This document shows, in pieces, positions 48,927 to 58,415 of a stretch of 64,000 nt of DNA; position 1 is the stretch's first letter; every line of letters begins with the position of its first letter. The stretch spans positions 1-64,000 of the forward strand of contig JBFWVC010000018.1 in NCBI GenBank assembly GCA_050246945.1, in the 5' to 3' direction. The translations under genes and the position numbers were made by a program. The notes beneath the pieces were generated by a model. It ran no database searches and was not told where the DNA came from. It worked only from the letters and a program-made list of their open reading frames with translations. This DNA is from JAEUMD01 sp050246945 (GTDB lineage Bacteria > Pseudomonadota > Alphaproteobacteria > Rhizobiales > Hyphomicrobiaceae).

Positions 48927-51535
48927 GCCGGTTCTCCCTTGTCCTGAGCGGATGCAATCATCGCTTCGCCTCCCCGCAATGCGCCCGGCAGAGCCTTCAG
49001 CCGTTGCGCGAACAGTTCGAGCTTGTCCTCCACCAGCCTGTTGATCGTTCCTTCGGGAAAACGTCCGTCGCTGCCGCGCGCCCCCGCCGGCATACCGGTG
49101 AGCAGCGCGATACCCTCGTCAACCGTTGCGACCGGATAGATCGAAAACCGCCCATCCCGTGACGCGGTCACGACATCCTCGCGCAGCATCAGGTGCTGAA
49201 CATTGGCTGCCGGAACGAGGACGCCCTGATCCCCCGTGAGACCTCGCGCGTTGCACACGTCAAAGAAACCCTCGACCTTCTCATTAACGCCGCCGATGGC
49301 CTGTACCTCTCCCCATTGATTGACCGATCCCGTCACGGCGAGCCCCTGGCGGATCGGCACCTCGGCCAGCGCCGAAATGAGCGCAAAGAGCTCCGCCGAG
49401 GAGGCGCTGTCGCCTTCGACGCCACCATAGCTCTGCTCGAAGACGAGGCTGGCGGCCAGCGCCAGCGGCTGATCGAGCGCGTAGCGCCCCGCGAGATAGC
49501 CCCACAGGATCATGACGCCCTTGGAATGCAGCGGCCCGCCGAGCTTTGCCTCCCGCTCGATATCGGTTACACGACCCGCGCCAAAACGCACGCGCGCGCT
49601 GATGCGACTGGGTTTGCCGAATGCGAATTCGCCGAGTTGGAGAACCGAAAGGCCGTTAACCTGTCCCACTTTCGCGCCTTCGGTATCTATCAGCACGATA
49701 TTGCGCTGGATCGTCTCTTGCGCCCGGTCGCGCAGGCGGTCGGCCCGCTGGATGCGCCCTTCGACGGCCCGCGCCACGTCCTCCGCCTCAGTCGCCTCGC
49801 GCCCCGCCTTGCCGGACCAGTAGTCCGCCTCGCGCAGCAGATCGGCAATGCGTCCGACCTCGATCGATACCTTGTCGCGATCATCGGCCATGCGCGACGC
49901 TTCCTCGATCACGCGCGCCACACCCGGCGCGGTAACGGGCTTCAGCTTGTGCGTCGCCACGACGGACGTGACCAGCGCGGCAAATGCGTGGTTGTTTTCC
50001 TCTGTCCGCGCAATCGAATCGTCGAAGTCCGCCTGCACCTTGAAAAGCCGCGTGAAATCGGGATCGAGCCCAGACAGCAGGTAATGGATCTCGCGGTCGC
50101 CGAACAGGATCACCTTGACGTCGAGCGGGATGGGTTCCGGCTCCAGCGTCTGCGTTGACAGAATCCCGTACATTTCGGAGGGCTGCTCAATACGGATCTC
50201 GCCCGACTTCAACGTGCGCTTGAGCGCGTCCCATGCGAAAGGAAACGTGAGCAGCTTGCGCGCGTCGATTAGCAGGAACCCTCCGTTCGCGCGATGCAGC
50301 GCACCTGCCGAAACGAGCAGGAAGTCCGTGACCAGCGCGCCCATTTGCGCCAGATGCTCAATGCGCCCGATTACGTTCGTGTAGGTCGGATTGAGTTCCT
50401 CGTATATCGGCGCCCCTTCTGTCTCCGTCGCAACTGCTGAGGCTGCATCCGTACTGGCATCCTCTCGCGCGACCAGCACGTTGACCAGATAGCGGCGAAA
50501 GCGCGCGTCGCGTGCTGGATCGAGGGGCTGGTGTACGATTTCGTCGTCCTCGTTCTGCATCAGGAACAACCCGATCGAACGCACGAGATCGATCTCGACC
50601 GCGTCGATGTGGGTCAACACCTTTGACAGGTCGCCAAGCATCTCGCGGACGTCATCGAGTGCGTTGGCTACAACGACGCGCGCCACCTCCTCGTTGAGTT
50701 CGGCAAGCCGCTGCCTCCGCACCTTCTCCGCCCTGGGCGCCTGCGAGATGATGTTCTGCAGATCGCCCTGCAAAGCCTCGATGCGCCGCGCGACATCCTC
50801 CCGATAGTTCTCCGGCAGCGTGTTGAAAGTTTCAGGCTTCACCACCTCCCCATCGTGCATGGGCGCCATGACGAACCCCGTCGGCGTCTTGAGTATGGCA
50901 ACGTTCTGCGCCTCCGCCTTGCGGTTGAGCGCAGCGAAAGCCTCCTCCGCTTCAGCGCGGAATTCCTCATCGATCGCGCGCCGGCGGGTCTGGTAGTCCT
51001 CCCCCTCGAACAAGGCGGGTACCGTGCCGCTGAGTTCATCGAGCGCGGCAATCATAGCCTTTGCGAACGGTCGCGCACGTCCCGGCGGCAGACGCAGCGC
51101 CCGCGGTCGGTTCGGCGTATCGAAATTGTTCACATAGATCCAGTCGTCCGGCACCGGCAGACCGCTGGCGCGATCCGCAAGGAACGATTTCACGGCCGTG
51201 CTTTTGCCGGCCGCTACCGGCCCCAGCACGAATACGTTGAAGTCGAGCGCCTTCATGTCGGTGCCGAAGGCGAGGGCTTCCAGCGCCCGATCCTGCCCGA
51301 TGAGGCCGGATGCCGCCGTCAGTTCCGCAGTTGTCGAAAATCCCAAAATCTGCGGATCGACCGTCCGTCGCAAGGCCGCTGGCTCGAGCGCGTGTGGCTG
51401 CCCCGCGTCGGGTGTCGCCGACTGAGCGTCATCCCCTGCGTCGGTCGCACTTTCTCCCGCCGCAATATCCTCCGCTTTCGGCTCATTCTTGTCGACCTTG
51501 GCGGACTTGTCTCTCTGAAGATACTTGAAGATCAT
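48923..51535 (-). CDS. LonB-type AAA+ serine protease
   Basis: Protein of 870 residues (887 if the ATG at 51586 is used). AAA+ P-loop GPVAAGKST (105-113). A long helical insertion (about 190-320) with EE/R repeats is followed by the AAA+ C-terminal block and NNHAFAALVTSVV. The C-terminal Lon protease domain has catalytic Ser710 in EGDSAS and Lys753 in GVNEKVEGF, 43 residues apart as in Lon. It lacks the N-terminal substrate domain of classical Lon and belongs to the ATP-dependent Lon-related family. ATG 51535 is taken as start. Confidence 0.92.
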   Translation of the reverse strand: MIFKYLQRDKSAKVDKNEPKAEDIAAGESATDAGDDAQSATPDAGQPHALEPAALRRTVDPQILGFSTTAELTAASGLIGQDRALEALAFGTDMKALDFNVFVLGPVAAGKSTAVKSFLADRASGLPVPDDWIYVNNFDTPNRPRALRLPPGRARPFAKAMIAALDELSGTVPALFEGEDYQTRRRAIDEEFRAEAEEAFAALNRKAEAQNVAILKTPTGFVMAPMHDGEVVKPETFNTLPENYREDVARRIEALQGDLQNIISQAPRAEKVRRQRLAELNEEVARVVVANALDDVREMLGDLSKVLTHIDAVEIDLVRSIGLFLMQNEDDEIVHQPLDPARDARFRRYLVNVLVAREDASTDAASAVATETEGAPIYEELNPTYTNVIGRIEHLAQMGALVTDFLLVSAGALHRANGGFLLIDARKLLTFPFAWDALKRTLKSGEIRIEQPSEMYGILSTQTLEPEPIPLDVKVILFGDREIHYLLSGLDPDFTRLFKVQADFDDSIARTEENNHAFAALVTSVVATHKLKPVTAPGVARVIEEASRMADDRDKVSIEVGRIADLLREADYWSGKAGREATEAEDVARAVEGRIQRADRLRDRAQETIQRNIVLIDTEGAKVGQVNGLSVLQLGEFAFGKPSRISARVRFGAGRVTDIEREAKLGGPLHSKGVMILWGYLAGRYALDQPLALAASLVFEQSYGGVEGDSASSAELFALISALAEVPIRQGLAVTGSVNQWGEVQAIGGVNEKVEGFFDVCNARGLTGDQGVLVPAANVQHLMLREDVVTASRDGRFSIYPVATVDEGIALLTGMPAGARGSDGRFPEGTINRLVEDKLELFAQRLKALPGALRGGEAMIASAQDKGEPA

Positions 51536-51797
51536 GGCATCCGGTTTAGTGAGCTTACGGAATTGGGGCGCAACACGGTAGCGCAACAGGCCTTGAAGCC
51601 GCGTTGCCCGGCTCTCGCCCCTTGGAGCCTGACTGCCTCCAGGTGAATCACGCGTCGCTTCACGCGGAGGTATGGATCGGTTTCGAAGGCAACAACTTGA
51701 AACAGGCCGAGACGCTTGAGCGATCTACCGAATCTGAACCCGCTCCAGCCCGAATCAAGGCCTATCATCCGAAATTCCATCGCGTGATGGCGTTACC
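51536..51797. other. Divergent intergenic region without a recognised feature
   Basis: About 260 bases between LonB and mmcB; I see no supported gene, repeat or LexA box (GAAC-N7-GTTC type). Confidence 0.4.
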
Positions 51798-52289
51798 ATG
51801 ACCGAAGAAATCAAAACGTTCGACTCCGAAGCCTTGCAAGAACTCCAGGCCGCGCTGGCTGATGGGCGCCAGTCGGACGCTGCGCTGGCGATTGCGCGAG
51901 GTGTCGGGCGCATGTTGCGCCGGCTGGGACACGCCCACATCTCCGAATTGTCGCTGGCCAATGGCCGCCGCGCCGACATCACCGCGCTCACCCGAAAAGG
52001 CGAAATTTGGATCATTGAGATCAAGTCGTCACTGGAGGATTTTCGCACCGATCAGAAGTGGCCGGAGTATTGGGATTACGCTGATCACGTATTGTTCGCG
52101 GTTTCGCCCGATTTCCCGGTCGCGATCCTCCCCGACCAAGCCGGCCTCATTCTGGCCGACCGCTACGATGCTGAAATCATACGCATGCCCGAAACGCGAC
52201 GGCTGTCACCCGCACGGCGCCGCATGATGCAGCTATCGTTCGCGCGCACCGCCGCATTGCGACTTGCCTATGCGCTAGATCCCCACTGA
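51798..52289 (+). CDS. mmcB: MmcB family DNA repair protein
   Basis: Protein of 163 residues with the MmcB (PF06319) core: RMLRRLGHAHISELSLANGRRADITAL, then IWIIEIKSSLEDFRTDQKWPEYWDYADHVLFAV with the nuclease-like D...E-x-K triad (D in RADI and E-x-K in IEIKSS). MmcB proteins are predicted PD-(D/E)xK nucleases, SOS-induced in Caulobacter and protective against mitomycin C. Position next to actR/actS is conserved in Hyphomicrobiales. Confidence 0.9.
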   Translation: MTEEIKTFDSEALQELQAALADGRQSDAALAIARGVGRMLRRLGHAHISELSLANGRRADITALTRKGEIWIIEIKSSLEDFRTDQKWPEYWDYADHVLFAVSPDFPVAILPDQAGLILADRYDAEIIRMPETRRLSPARRRMMQLSFARTAALRLAYALDPH

Positions 52290-52477
52290 GCGACCGGCCG
52301 CACGTCGTCTGATTGACGAGCGCTTGCGAGGGCGAAAAGAAGCCCATGAGTGCCAGTTCGGGTGCGCTGCTGCTCAATGAAGAGCGCCACAAGCCGACAC
52401 GGCAGTGGCATCTTCAATTGCGATCCAGCCGAGGGCAAGGCGATCCACGCGGACCGCAATCCAATGGAGAGTACACC

Positions 52478-53041
52478 TCACTTCGGCGCGCGCTTGGCCA
52501 GAATGCGTTGCAGCGTGCGGCGATGCATATTGAGACGCCGCGCCGTCTCGGAGACGTTGCGGTTGCACAGCTCGTAGACCCGCTGGATATGCTCCCAGCG
52601 CACGCGATCTGCCGACATCGGGTTCTCCGGCGGCGGCGCCTTGGAGTTGGCCGGCGCAAGCAGCGCGTCCGTGATCTCATCGGCATCCGCGGGCTTCGCC
52701 AGATAGTCGACGGCGCCGAGCTTCACTGCCGTCACTGCCGTCGCAATATTCCCGTAGCCGGTGAGGATGATGCCCCGTGCGTTGGGGCGCAGCCGCCCCA
52801 GTTCCGCGATCACGTCGAGCCCGCTTCCGTCCTCCAGACGCATGTCAACGACCGCGAACGCCGGCGCATGCTGTCGAATGAGATCGACACCTTCGCTCAC
52901 CGAACCGGCCGCTCGCACCTCGAAGCCGCGTCCTTCCATGGCTCGAACGAGGCGCTGTAGGAACGCCTTGTCGTCGTCCACGATCAGCAGTGTTCGGTCC
53001 TCGGGTAGCTCGTCTTGACGGAAAGAAAGATCTTCGTTCAC
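52478..53041 (-). CDS. actR: ActR/RegA redox response regulator
   Basis: Protein of 187 residues: receiver domain with phospho-acceptor Asp66 in FAVVDMRLEDGSG and conserved IVDDD at the N-terminus, a proline linker (APPPENPMS), and the Fis-type HTH NVSETARRLNMHRRTLQRILAKR, the RegA signature with its invariant R-R-T-L-Q. The GTG at 53041 follows GAGGAAC. It is in the same orientation as actS upstream (149-base gap). RegA-type regulators control respiration, carbon and nitrogen fixation and hydrogenase genes according to redox state. Confidence 0.95.
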   Translation of the reverse strand: MNEDLSFRQDELPEDRTLLIVDDDKAFLQRLVRAMEGRGFEVRAAGSVSEGVDLIRQHAPAFAVVDMRLEDGSGLDVIAELGRLRPNARGIILTGYGNIATAVTAVKLGAVDYLAKPADADEITDALLAPANSKAPPPENPMSADRVRWEHIQRVYELCNRNVSETARRLNMHRRTLQRILAKRAPK

Positions 53042-53190
53042 AGCGGTTCCTCCCGAAGAAAAACTTATATAGCCGATTGCGCATATGTTTCAAACATTTC
53101 CGCTGCGCATGGAGGCCAAAAAAGGCTGCAGCGCGGCCGTTAACCTTCCCACGCGCGCTACGAGCCTCACCAGCTGCCTGCCGCCGCTCA

Positions 53191-54555
53191 TCAGGCCGTC
53201 GCCTCGGCGTCCTGCCGCTCGAACGAATGGCGCGGCCACGTGATGGTAACCATTGCACCTCGGGCCGGTTCTGTTCTGTTTTCCAGCGAAATCGCCGCGC
53301 CAGACCGCTCCAGCAGCGTTTTGGCAATGAAAAAGCCGAGCCCTAGACCTCCTGCCTTACCTTCCTTTTGCAAGGCATTCTGCCGCCTGGTTGAGACATA
53401 TGGCTCTCCGAGCGTCTCGATCAGCTCCGGAGCGAACCCGGGTCCATCGTCGGCAATCGTGATCGTCACAGTCGTTTGCGACCAGTGAGCCCCGACCTCG
53501 ACCTTCGAATGCGCAAAGTCGACCGCATTCTCGATGATGTTGCCGAGCCCATAGATCATGCCCGGCCGGCGCAGCATCACCGGCTCGAGCACGCCCGCTC
53601 CCGACGCCAGCGTATCAGGTCCGGCGTTGACCACCACGAAAACCGGGCCGCTGCGGTAGGGTTGCGATGCCTCGTCGACAAATTCCCTCACAGTCAGCCG
53701 CGCATACCATGTGTCCTGTTCGCCCGGTGTCCGCGTCAGCTTCTGCAGGATCTCGCGGCAACGGATCGCTTGGTCTTTCAAAAGCTCCACGTCCTCCAGG
53801 TGCGGTGTACCCTTGAGATCGCGCGCCAGCTCCGATGTAACGAGCACGATGGTCGACAAGGGCGTGCCGAGTTCGTGCGCCGCGGCTGCCGCCAGCCCGT
53901 CGAGCGCATGCAGCTTCTGCTCGCGTGCCAGAATCTGTTCCGTGGCCGCGAGCGCCTGCGACATGAGTTGCGCCTCCTTCGCCAGCCGCCAGACGTAGAA
54001 GGCAATGAACACCATACCCGCGCCGATCGCCGACAACAGCCCGATCTTGTAGGGCAGCGGCATCTCGTAGCGCATGCCTTGATACCAGGGCAGCGGCCAA
54101 TAGTAATAGACGAGCAGAAAGGTCGAGGTGAGCGCGATGAGACCGAGCACGATGGTGCTGATGACGGGCAATGTCGCCGCTGAGACAGTGACCGGCGCCA
54201 TAAGCAACAGCGCGAACGGGTTCTGGATTCCGCCGGTGAGATAGAGCAGCGCCGAAAGCTGCAGCACATCATAGGCGAGCAGTGCCGTAGCCGAGCGCAC
54301 GCTGAGACGGTGTCGCGCCGGATACTTGACCGTGAGCGCCACGTTCACCCATGCTGACAGCGCGACGAACGCCAAGCAATAGCCGACAGGAATCGGGAAC
54401 TGCATGACGAGCCAGATCACCAGCACCGCGGCGAGCTGCCCAAGGACCGCGATCCACCGCAGCCAGACGATCGTCATGAGCCTCAAGCGGCTCGCGGCGC
54501 TACCCGGCACGAAATCGGAATTGAAGAATTTGGATTTGATAAAGGGCACGTACAC
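53191..54555 (-). CDS. actS: ActS/RegB redox-sensing histidine kinase
   Basis: Protein of 454 residues. Six TM helices (about 25-185) including the quinone-site loop GGIQNPF (108-114), the H-box AAAAAHELGTPLSTI with His227, and the redox cysteine Cys266 in RCREILQKL, matching RegB Cys265. The ATPase domain has N-box IENAVDFA, DDGPGFAP and G-box AGGLGLGFFIAKTLLE. Start GTG at 54555; later ATG are possible. Together with ActR it forms the redox-responsive pair. The Sco gene is divergent, in the arrangement known from Rhodobacter senC/regB. Confidence 0.95.
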   Translation of the reverse strand: MYVPFIKSKFFNSDFVPGSAASRLRLMTIVWLRWIAVLGQLAAVLVIWLVMQFPIPVGYCLAFVALSAWVNVALTVKYPARHRLSVRSATALLAYDVLQLSALLYLTGGIQNPFALLLMAPVTVSAATLPVISTIVLGLIALTSTFLLVYYYWPLPWYQGMRYEMPLPYKIGLLSAIGAGMVFIAFYVWRLAKEAQLMSQALAATEQILAREQKLHALDGLAAAAAHELGTPLSTIVLVTSELARDLKGTPHLEDVELLKDQAIRCREILQKLTRTPGEQDTWYARLTVREFVDEASQPYRSGPVFVVVNAGPDTLASGAGVLEPVMLRRPGMIYGLGNIIENAVDFAHSKVEVGAHWSQTTVTITIADDGPGFAPELIETLGEPYVSTRRQNALQKEGKAGGLGLGFFIAKTLLERSGAAISLENRTEPARGAMVTITWPRHSFERQDAEATA

Positions 54556-54865
54556 AAGTTCCCATGCGGCTCAACTATGCGGCGCACGATAACCGCCCGC
54601 TGCACGGCAGAACAAGGCGGTCCGCACCGTTTGCTTGACGCGAGCCTCCCCGGACCGCATTACCGACCCCGACTTGTTCATGGCACCACGGTCGGCGCGG
54701 TGGCTGGAATGACCAAATGCCAGGAGCAACCGCCGCGCCATGCGGACGCACCACGCGAACCACGCAACCTTGGAGCCTGTACGCGTTCCGCCTTTTCCCT
54801 CATGGATCGTTGCACGCCCATGCGATGCCGATACTTGAGGACATGAAACGACCGGGCTGACACCG
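54556..54865. other. Divergent actS/sco intergenic region
   Basis: About 310 bases without a supported gene. It must contain the promoters of both genes. I see no RegA-type operator that I would name with confidence. Confidence 0.45.
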
Positions 54866-55513
54866 ATGATCGATCACGACGAACAATCCCAACGACATGC
54901 AAGGTCGCGACGGACTCATTTCGCGAACATAATGGTGGCTGTTGTTGCTATCGCCGGCGCCGCGATCGCATTTAATGAAGTGATGCGGCGTTCCGAGTTG
55001 ACTGAGGGTACAATCCCCCGGCAACAGGCGCGCGTAGGCGCCCCTTTCGATCTCCTGGACCAAAACGGACGCCACGTCAGCGACGCCAGTTTTTCGGGGC
55101 ACAAGCGCCTGATGATTTTCGCCGCTACATCCGAACGTGACCGCGTTCTCGCGTCGTTGCAGGTTCTCAACAGCGCGCGCGAGCTTATCGGACCCGCAGC
55201 GTCTGGCCTCGCATTCATATGGATCACCACCGATCCAGCGAATGACACGCCTGGCAAGCTCGCCGCCGTTCTGGCTGAAGCCGGAGGCGACTGGACCGCC
55301 TTGACGGGCGACCCGCTGGCGGTCCGTGCACTGATGCATGCCTATTTCGTCCCGGATCCCCAATCTGCGACGCCGCCACCCCATTCGAAAGGCGCGCCAC
55401 CCGCACCAGTCACCGTCGCTTACCTTATGGACGAGAGCGGAGCATTTCTGACGCACCGCACAGTTCCGCCCGATCCAGCCGTCATCGCCCAGTGGCTGAA
55501 CCAAAGTCTCTGA
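54866..55513 (+). CDS. Sco1/SenC/PrrC-like protein without cysteines
   Basis: Protein of 215 residues: charged N-terminus, membrane anchor (about 22-38, IMVAVVAIAGAAIAF), and a thioredoxin-like Sco domain (VGAPFDLLDQNGRHVSDASF, GLAFIWITTDPANDTPGKL, VAYLMDESGAFLTH). Sco proteins carry copper to cytochrome oxidase using a C-x3-C motif and a distant His. Here the motif position reads FAATSERDRV, there is no cysteine in the whole protein, and the ligand His before YLMD is missing. It therefore cannot bind copper in the known manner. Location beside actS mirrors senC/prrC. Confidence 0.82.
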   Translation: MIDHDEQSQRHARSRRTHFANIMVAVVAIAGAAIAFNEVMRRSELTEGTIPRQQARVGAPFDLLDQNGRHVSDASFSGHKRLMIFAATSERDRVLASLQVLNSARELIGPAASGLAFIWITTDPANDTPGKLAAVLAEAGGDWTALTGDPLAVRALMHAYFVPDPQSATPPPHSKGAPPAPVTVAYLMDESGAFLTHRTVPPDPAVIAQWLNQSL

Positions 55514-55687
55514 TTGCTTTCCAACTTTCGTCAACATGCGAATCAGTGCAGCCTGCATATTTACCGCACTGCGCAATCGTTGGTGGCAGCCCGCTGCCGG
55601 CGGTGGGGGATATGTTCGTTCGCGCTGTGTGCCGTCGGGTCAGGTTTTCAGTCCACACTGGGGGATAACAATTCCGAGGGGGAGCGC

Positions 55688-57082
55688 GTGCTCTACCATT
55701 GGTATGAACTTGGCCACGCGGCGGTCAAACCGGCCCGCGTTGCTGCCAATAATTTCAAGCTGTTCTTTAACTATCCGTTGAACCCGCTCACCCACACGCA
55801 CGTCGGGCGCCAAGCTGCGGCAGCCTGCGAGGTGTTCGAGCGTACCACCAGGCGTTATGAAAAGCCCGCGTTCGGCATTGCCGCGACGCGTGTCGACGGC
55901 CGCGACGTCGCCGTCCGCGAGGAGGTCGTCTGGTCAAAGCCGTTCTGCAACCTGATCCACTTCGTTAGAGACATTCCCCGTCATCGCGCCGCCCACGATC
56001 CGCGGGTCCTGCTCGTTGCCCCCATGTCGGGTCACTTCGCAACGCTGCTACGCGGCACGGTCGCGGCATTGCTGCCAGACCACGAGGTCTACATCACCGA
56101 CTGGCAGGATCCGCGCGACGTCCCGCTGATCGCCGGCCGCTTCGATCTCCACGATTATATCGACTATTTGCGCGACATGCTCCGCCACCTGGACGGCGAC
56201 GTGCATGCCTTCGCCGTCTGCCAGCCATCCGTGCCGATGCTCGCCGCAGTGGCGCTGATGGAACAGGACAACGATCCATGCGTGCCGCACACGATCACGC
56301 TCGCTGGAGGTCCTGTCGACACACGCATAAATCCGACGGAAGTGAACCGGCTCGCCGAGGAGAAGGGCACCCAGTGGTTTCGCAATAACGTGATCACGAC
56401 GGTGCCTTGGCCAGCAATCGGATACGGTCGCGCCGTTTACCCGGGCTTTTTGCAGCTGACGGGGTTCATGACCATGAACCTCGATCGTCACCTGACGGCC
56501 CACAAGGATCTGTTCCTGCATCTCGTTCATGGCGACGGCGATAGCGCCGAGAAGCATCGCGAGTTCTATGACGAATACCTTGCCGTCATGGATCTCACTT
56601 CCGAGTTTTATCTGCAAACTATAGATGCGGTATTCGTTCGTCACGCACTTCCGAAGAGCGACTTTGTTCATCGTGGACAGCGCATTGACGTATCCGACAT
56701 TCGCCGCGTTGCAATCATGACGATTGAGGGCGAGAAGGATGACATCACCGGCCTCGGCCAGTGTCGCGCCGCGCTCGACCTGGCTCGCAACATTCCCGCC
56801 GAAATGAAGCGCCATTACGAGTGTCCTGGTGTCGGCCACTACGGTATTTTCAATGGATCGCGCTTCCGCGCCGACATCGCGCCCCGGATTGCGCAGTTCA
56901 TGCGCTCCTTCGACCCGCGCCGCGAATGCATCCCTGTCGAGCATCACGTGAGCAGTGCCGAGGCGGTCGCCCGCGCAGACGCAGCCAAGTCAGCGCGATC
57001 GCCCGATCCCTCGTCGGCAGCCTTCACCTTTGCCAAATCCCCCCCTGTTGCTCCGCATAAACACGCCCCCAAAGGTCTCTGA
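55688..57082 (+). CDS. phaZ: Intracellular poly(3-hydroxybutyrate) depolymerase
   Basis: Protein of 464 residues. GTG at 55688 with a strong ribosome-binding site (GAGGGGGAG) is preferred over a TTG at 55514. It starts LYHWYELGHAAVKPARVAA, typical of PhaZ of the Ralstonia PhaZ1 type. The nucleophile is Cys178 in VCQPSVP, instead of the Ser of ordinary lipases. The catalytic Asp is in EGEKDDITGLGQ (about 351-352) and the His in GVGHYGIFNGSRFR (His384). It mobilises stored PHB. A polar C-terminal tail (from about 410) is not conserved in the family core. Confidence 0.94.
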   Translation: MLYHWYELGHAAVKPARVAANNFKLFFNYPLNPLTHTHVGRQAAAACEVFERTTRRYEKPAFGIAATRVDGRDVAVREEVVWSKPFCNLIHFVRDIPRHRAAHDPRVLLVAPMSGHFATLLRGTVAALLPDHEVYITDWQDPRDVPLIAGRFDLHDYIDYLRDMLRHLDGDVHAFAVCQPSVPMLAAVALMEQDNDPCVPHTITLAGGPVDTRINPTEVNRLAEEKGTQWFRNNVITTVPWPAIGYGRAVYPGFLQLTGFMTMNLDRHLTAHKDLFLHLVHGDGDSAEKHREFYDEYLAVMDLTSEFYLQTIDAVFVRHALPKSDFVHRGQRIDVSDIRRVAIMTIEGEKDDITGLGQCRAALDLARNIPAEMKRHYECPGVGHYGIFNGSRFRADIAPRIAQFMRSFDPRRECIPVEHHVSSAEAVARADAAKSARSPDPSSAAFTFAKSPPVAPHKHAPKGL

Positions 57083-57464
57083 ACGCGCATTTCCGCAGCG
57101 CCTTATTTTGACCTCCCTCGGCTTGGAGCAGGCGAAGGCCGCACACGTCATTTCATGAGTTCCAATCGGCACCAGCCTGTATGAACTGCATAGAACTGTG
57201 AACCCACGCTGTCGTTTCACGACCAGCGAACCTGGGGCGATTGCGCCACAGCAGTCGCTTATCGCACACAAGAACGCCGAATGATGCTGGTCGAACGCAT
57301 TGTGATGTTGGTAGGTGATCGAAGCGCATTCACACGCAGGGCAGTGCCGCACAGCGCCGATTAGCTCAGGCTCGCGCAGGCGTACGGCGTCGAGCGCCAG
57401 TAGCATCAAATTTATTGAGTGCGGCCACGCTCGACCAAGTTGCGGACGTCATCAGGGAAACCAC
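57083..57464. other. Intergenic region without a recognised feature
   Basis: About 380 bases between phaZ and the YgjP-like gene; no gene, repeat or terminator is visible. Confidence 0.4.
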
Positions 57465-58256
57465 ATGGCCAAGGCGAAGGCCTCCGCGCAATCGAAGCTG
57501 GATACCGCGGCGCTGTCCGATCTTGGCGCCGACGTGGAGGTTCGCCGCCATCCCGCCGCCCGCCGGTTGACACTACGGGTGTCGCAGACGCGGCGCGCCG
57601 TCATCGTCACCGTTCCCATGCAGTGCAATCTGCTTGAGGCCGGCTCGTTCCTCCATCCCAACATCGATTGGGTTCGCGAGCGGTTGGGATCGATCCCCGA
57701 GCCGATCGCATTCGAATCCGGCGCGGTCATGCCGTTGCGAGGAGAGCCTCACACGCTGCACTTCACTGGCATTCGGGATCGCGGCGCGCGCGTCAGACGC
57801 ATAACCGCGAACGAAACTGCCGCTGGCGAGAAATCGCTCGGCTCGTACGCGACGCTTCAGGTGACGGGTCCGATCGAATATGCCGCCCCGCGCCTCACCG
57901 ATTGGCTGTTCGAGGAAGCGCGGCGAGATCTCGATGAACGTGTCGTCCACCATGCTGCGAACCTTGATCTTGCCGCGAAGCGCATTACCGTCCGCGATCA
58001 GTCGAGCCGCTGGGGGTCATGCTCTACGACGGGTACGCTGTCGTTCTCCTGGCGCCTGGTTCTAGCCCCGCCTCTGATCCTCGATTACGTCGCCGCCCAT
58101 GAGGTGGCTCATCTGAAAGAAATGAACCACGGACCGCGCTTCTGGGCGCTTGTGCGCCGCACCATGCCGCAAATGGACGAAGCTCGCCAATGGCTGCACA
58201 TATATGGCATGGACCTGCACCGTTACGGACCGAGCACCGTCACGCGCCGCCGTTGA
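57465..58256 (+). CDS. YgjP-like (DUF45/M48-related) metal-dependent hydrolase
   Basis: Protein of 263 residues with the family pattern: VEVRRHPAARRLTLRVSQTRRAVIVTVP at the N-terminus, ITVRDQSSRWGSCSTTGTLSFSWRLVLAPP, and the zinc motif YVAAHEVAHLKEMNHGPRFWALV (HExxH with a downstream His). It is a predicted metallopeptidase; function uncertain. ATG 57465 after cagggaaacc. Its position before the CoA-transferase and PBP1A is tidy but not proof of a link. Confidence 0.9.
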   Translation: MAKAKASAQSKLDTAALSDLGADVEVRRHPAARRLTLRVSQTRRAVIVTVPMQCNLLEAGSFLHPNIDWVRERLGSIPEPIAFESGAVMPLRGEPHTLHFTGIRDRGARVRRITANETAAGEKSLGSYATLQVTGPIEYAAPRLTDWLFEEARRDLDERVVHHAANLDLAAKRITVRDQSSRWGSCSTTGTLSFSWRLVLAPPLILDYVAAHEVAHLKEMNHGPRFWALVRRTMPQMDEARQWLHIYGMDLHRYGPSTVTRRR

Positions 58257-58415
58257 AGTCAGCCGGCGCGTCGGCAACGCCGCAACAGGTTGCACATCGC
58301 CCGCGCACTCAAGTACGCTTCCCCGTCGATAAGCAAAAAGCGCTGCCATGGCGCGGGCTTCTGGCATACCAGATCCCTGCGCAAATGAGTGGCGATTCAG
58401 GGGAAGCACCCAAGA

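Noticed and set aside
51536..51797. LexA-type operator upstream of mmcB
   Set aside because: I looked for GAAC-N7-GTTC or GTTC-N7-GTTC and found no convincing match, so SOS control is not annotated.
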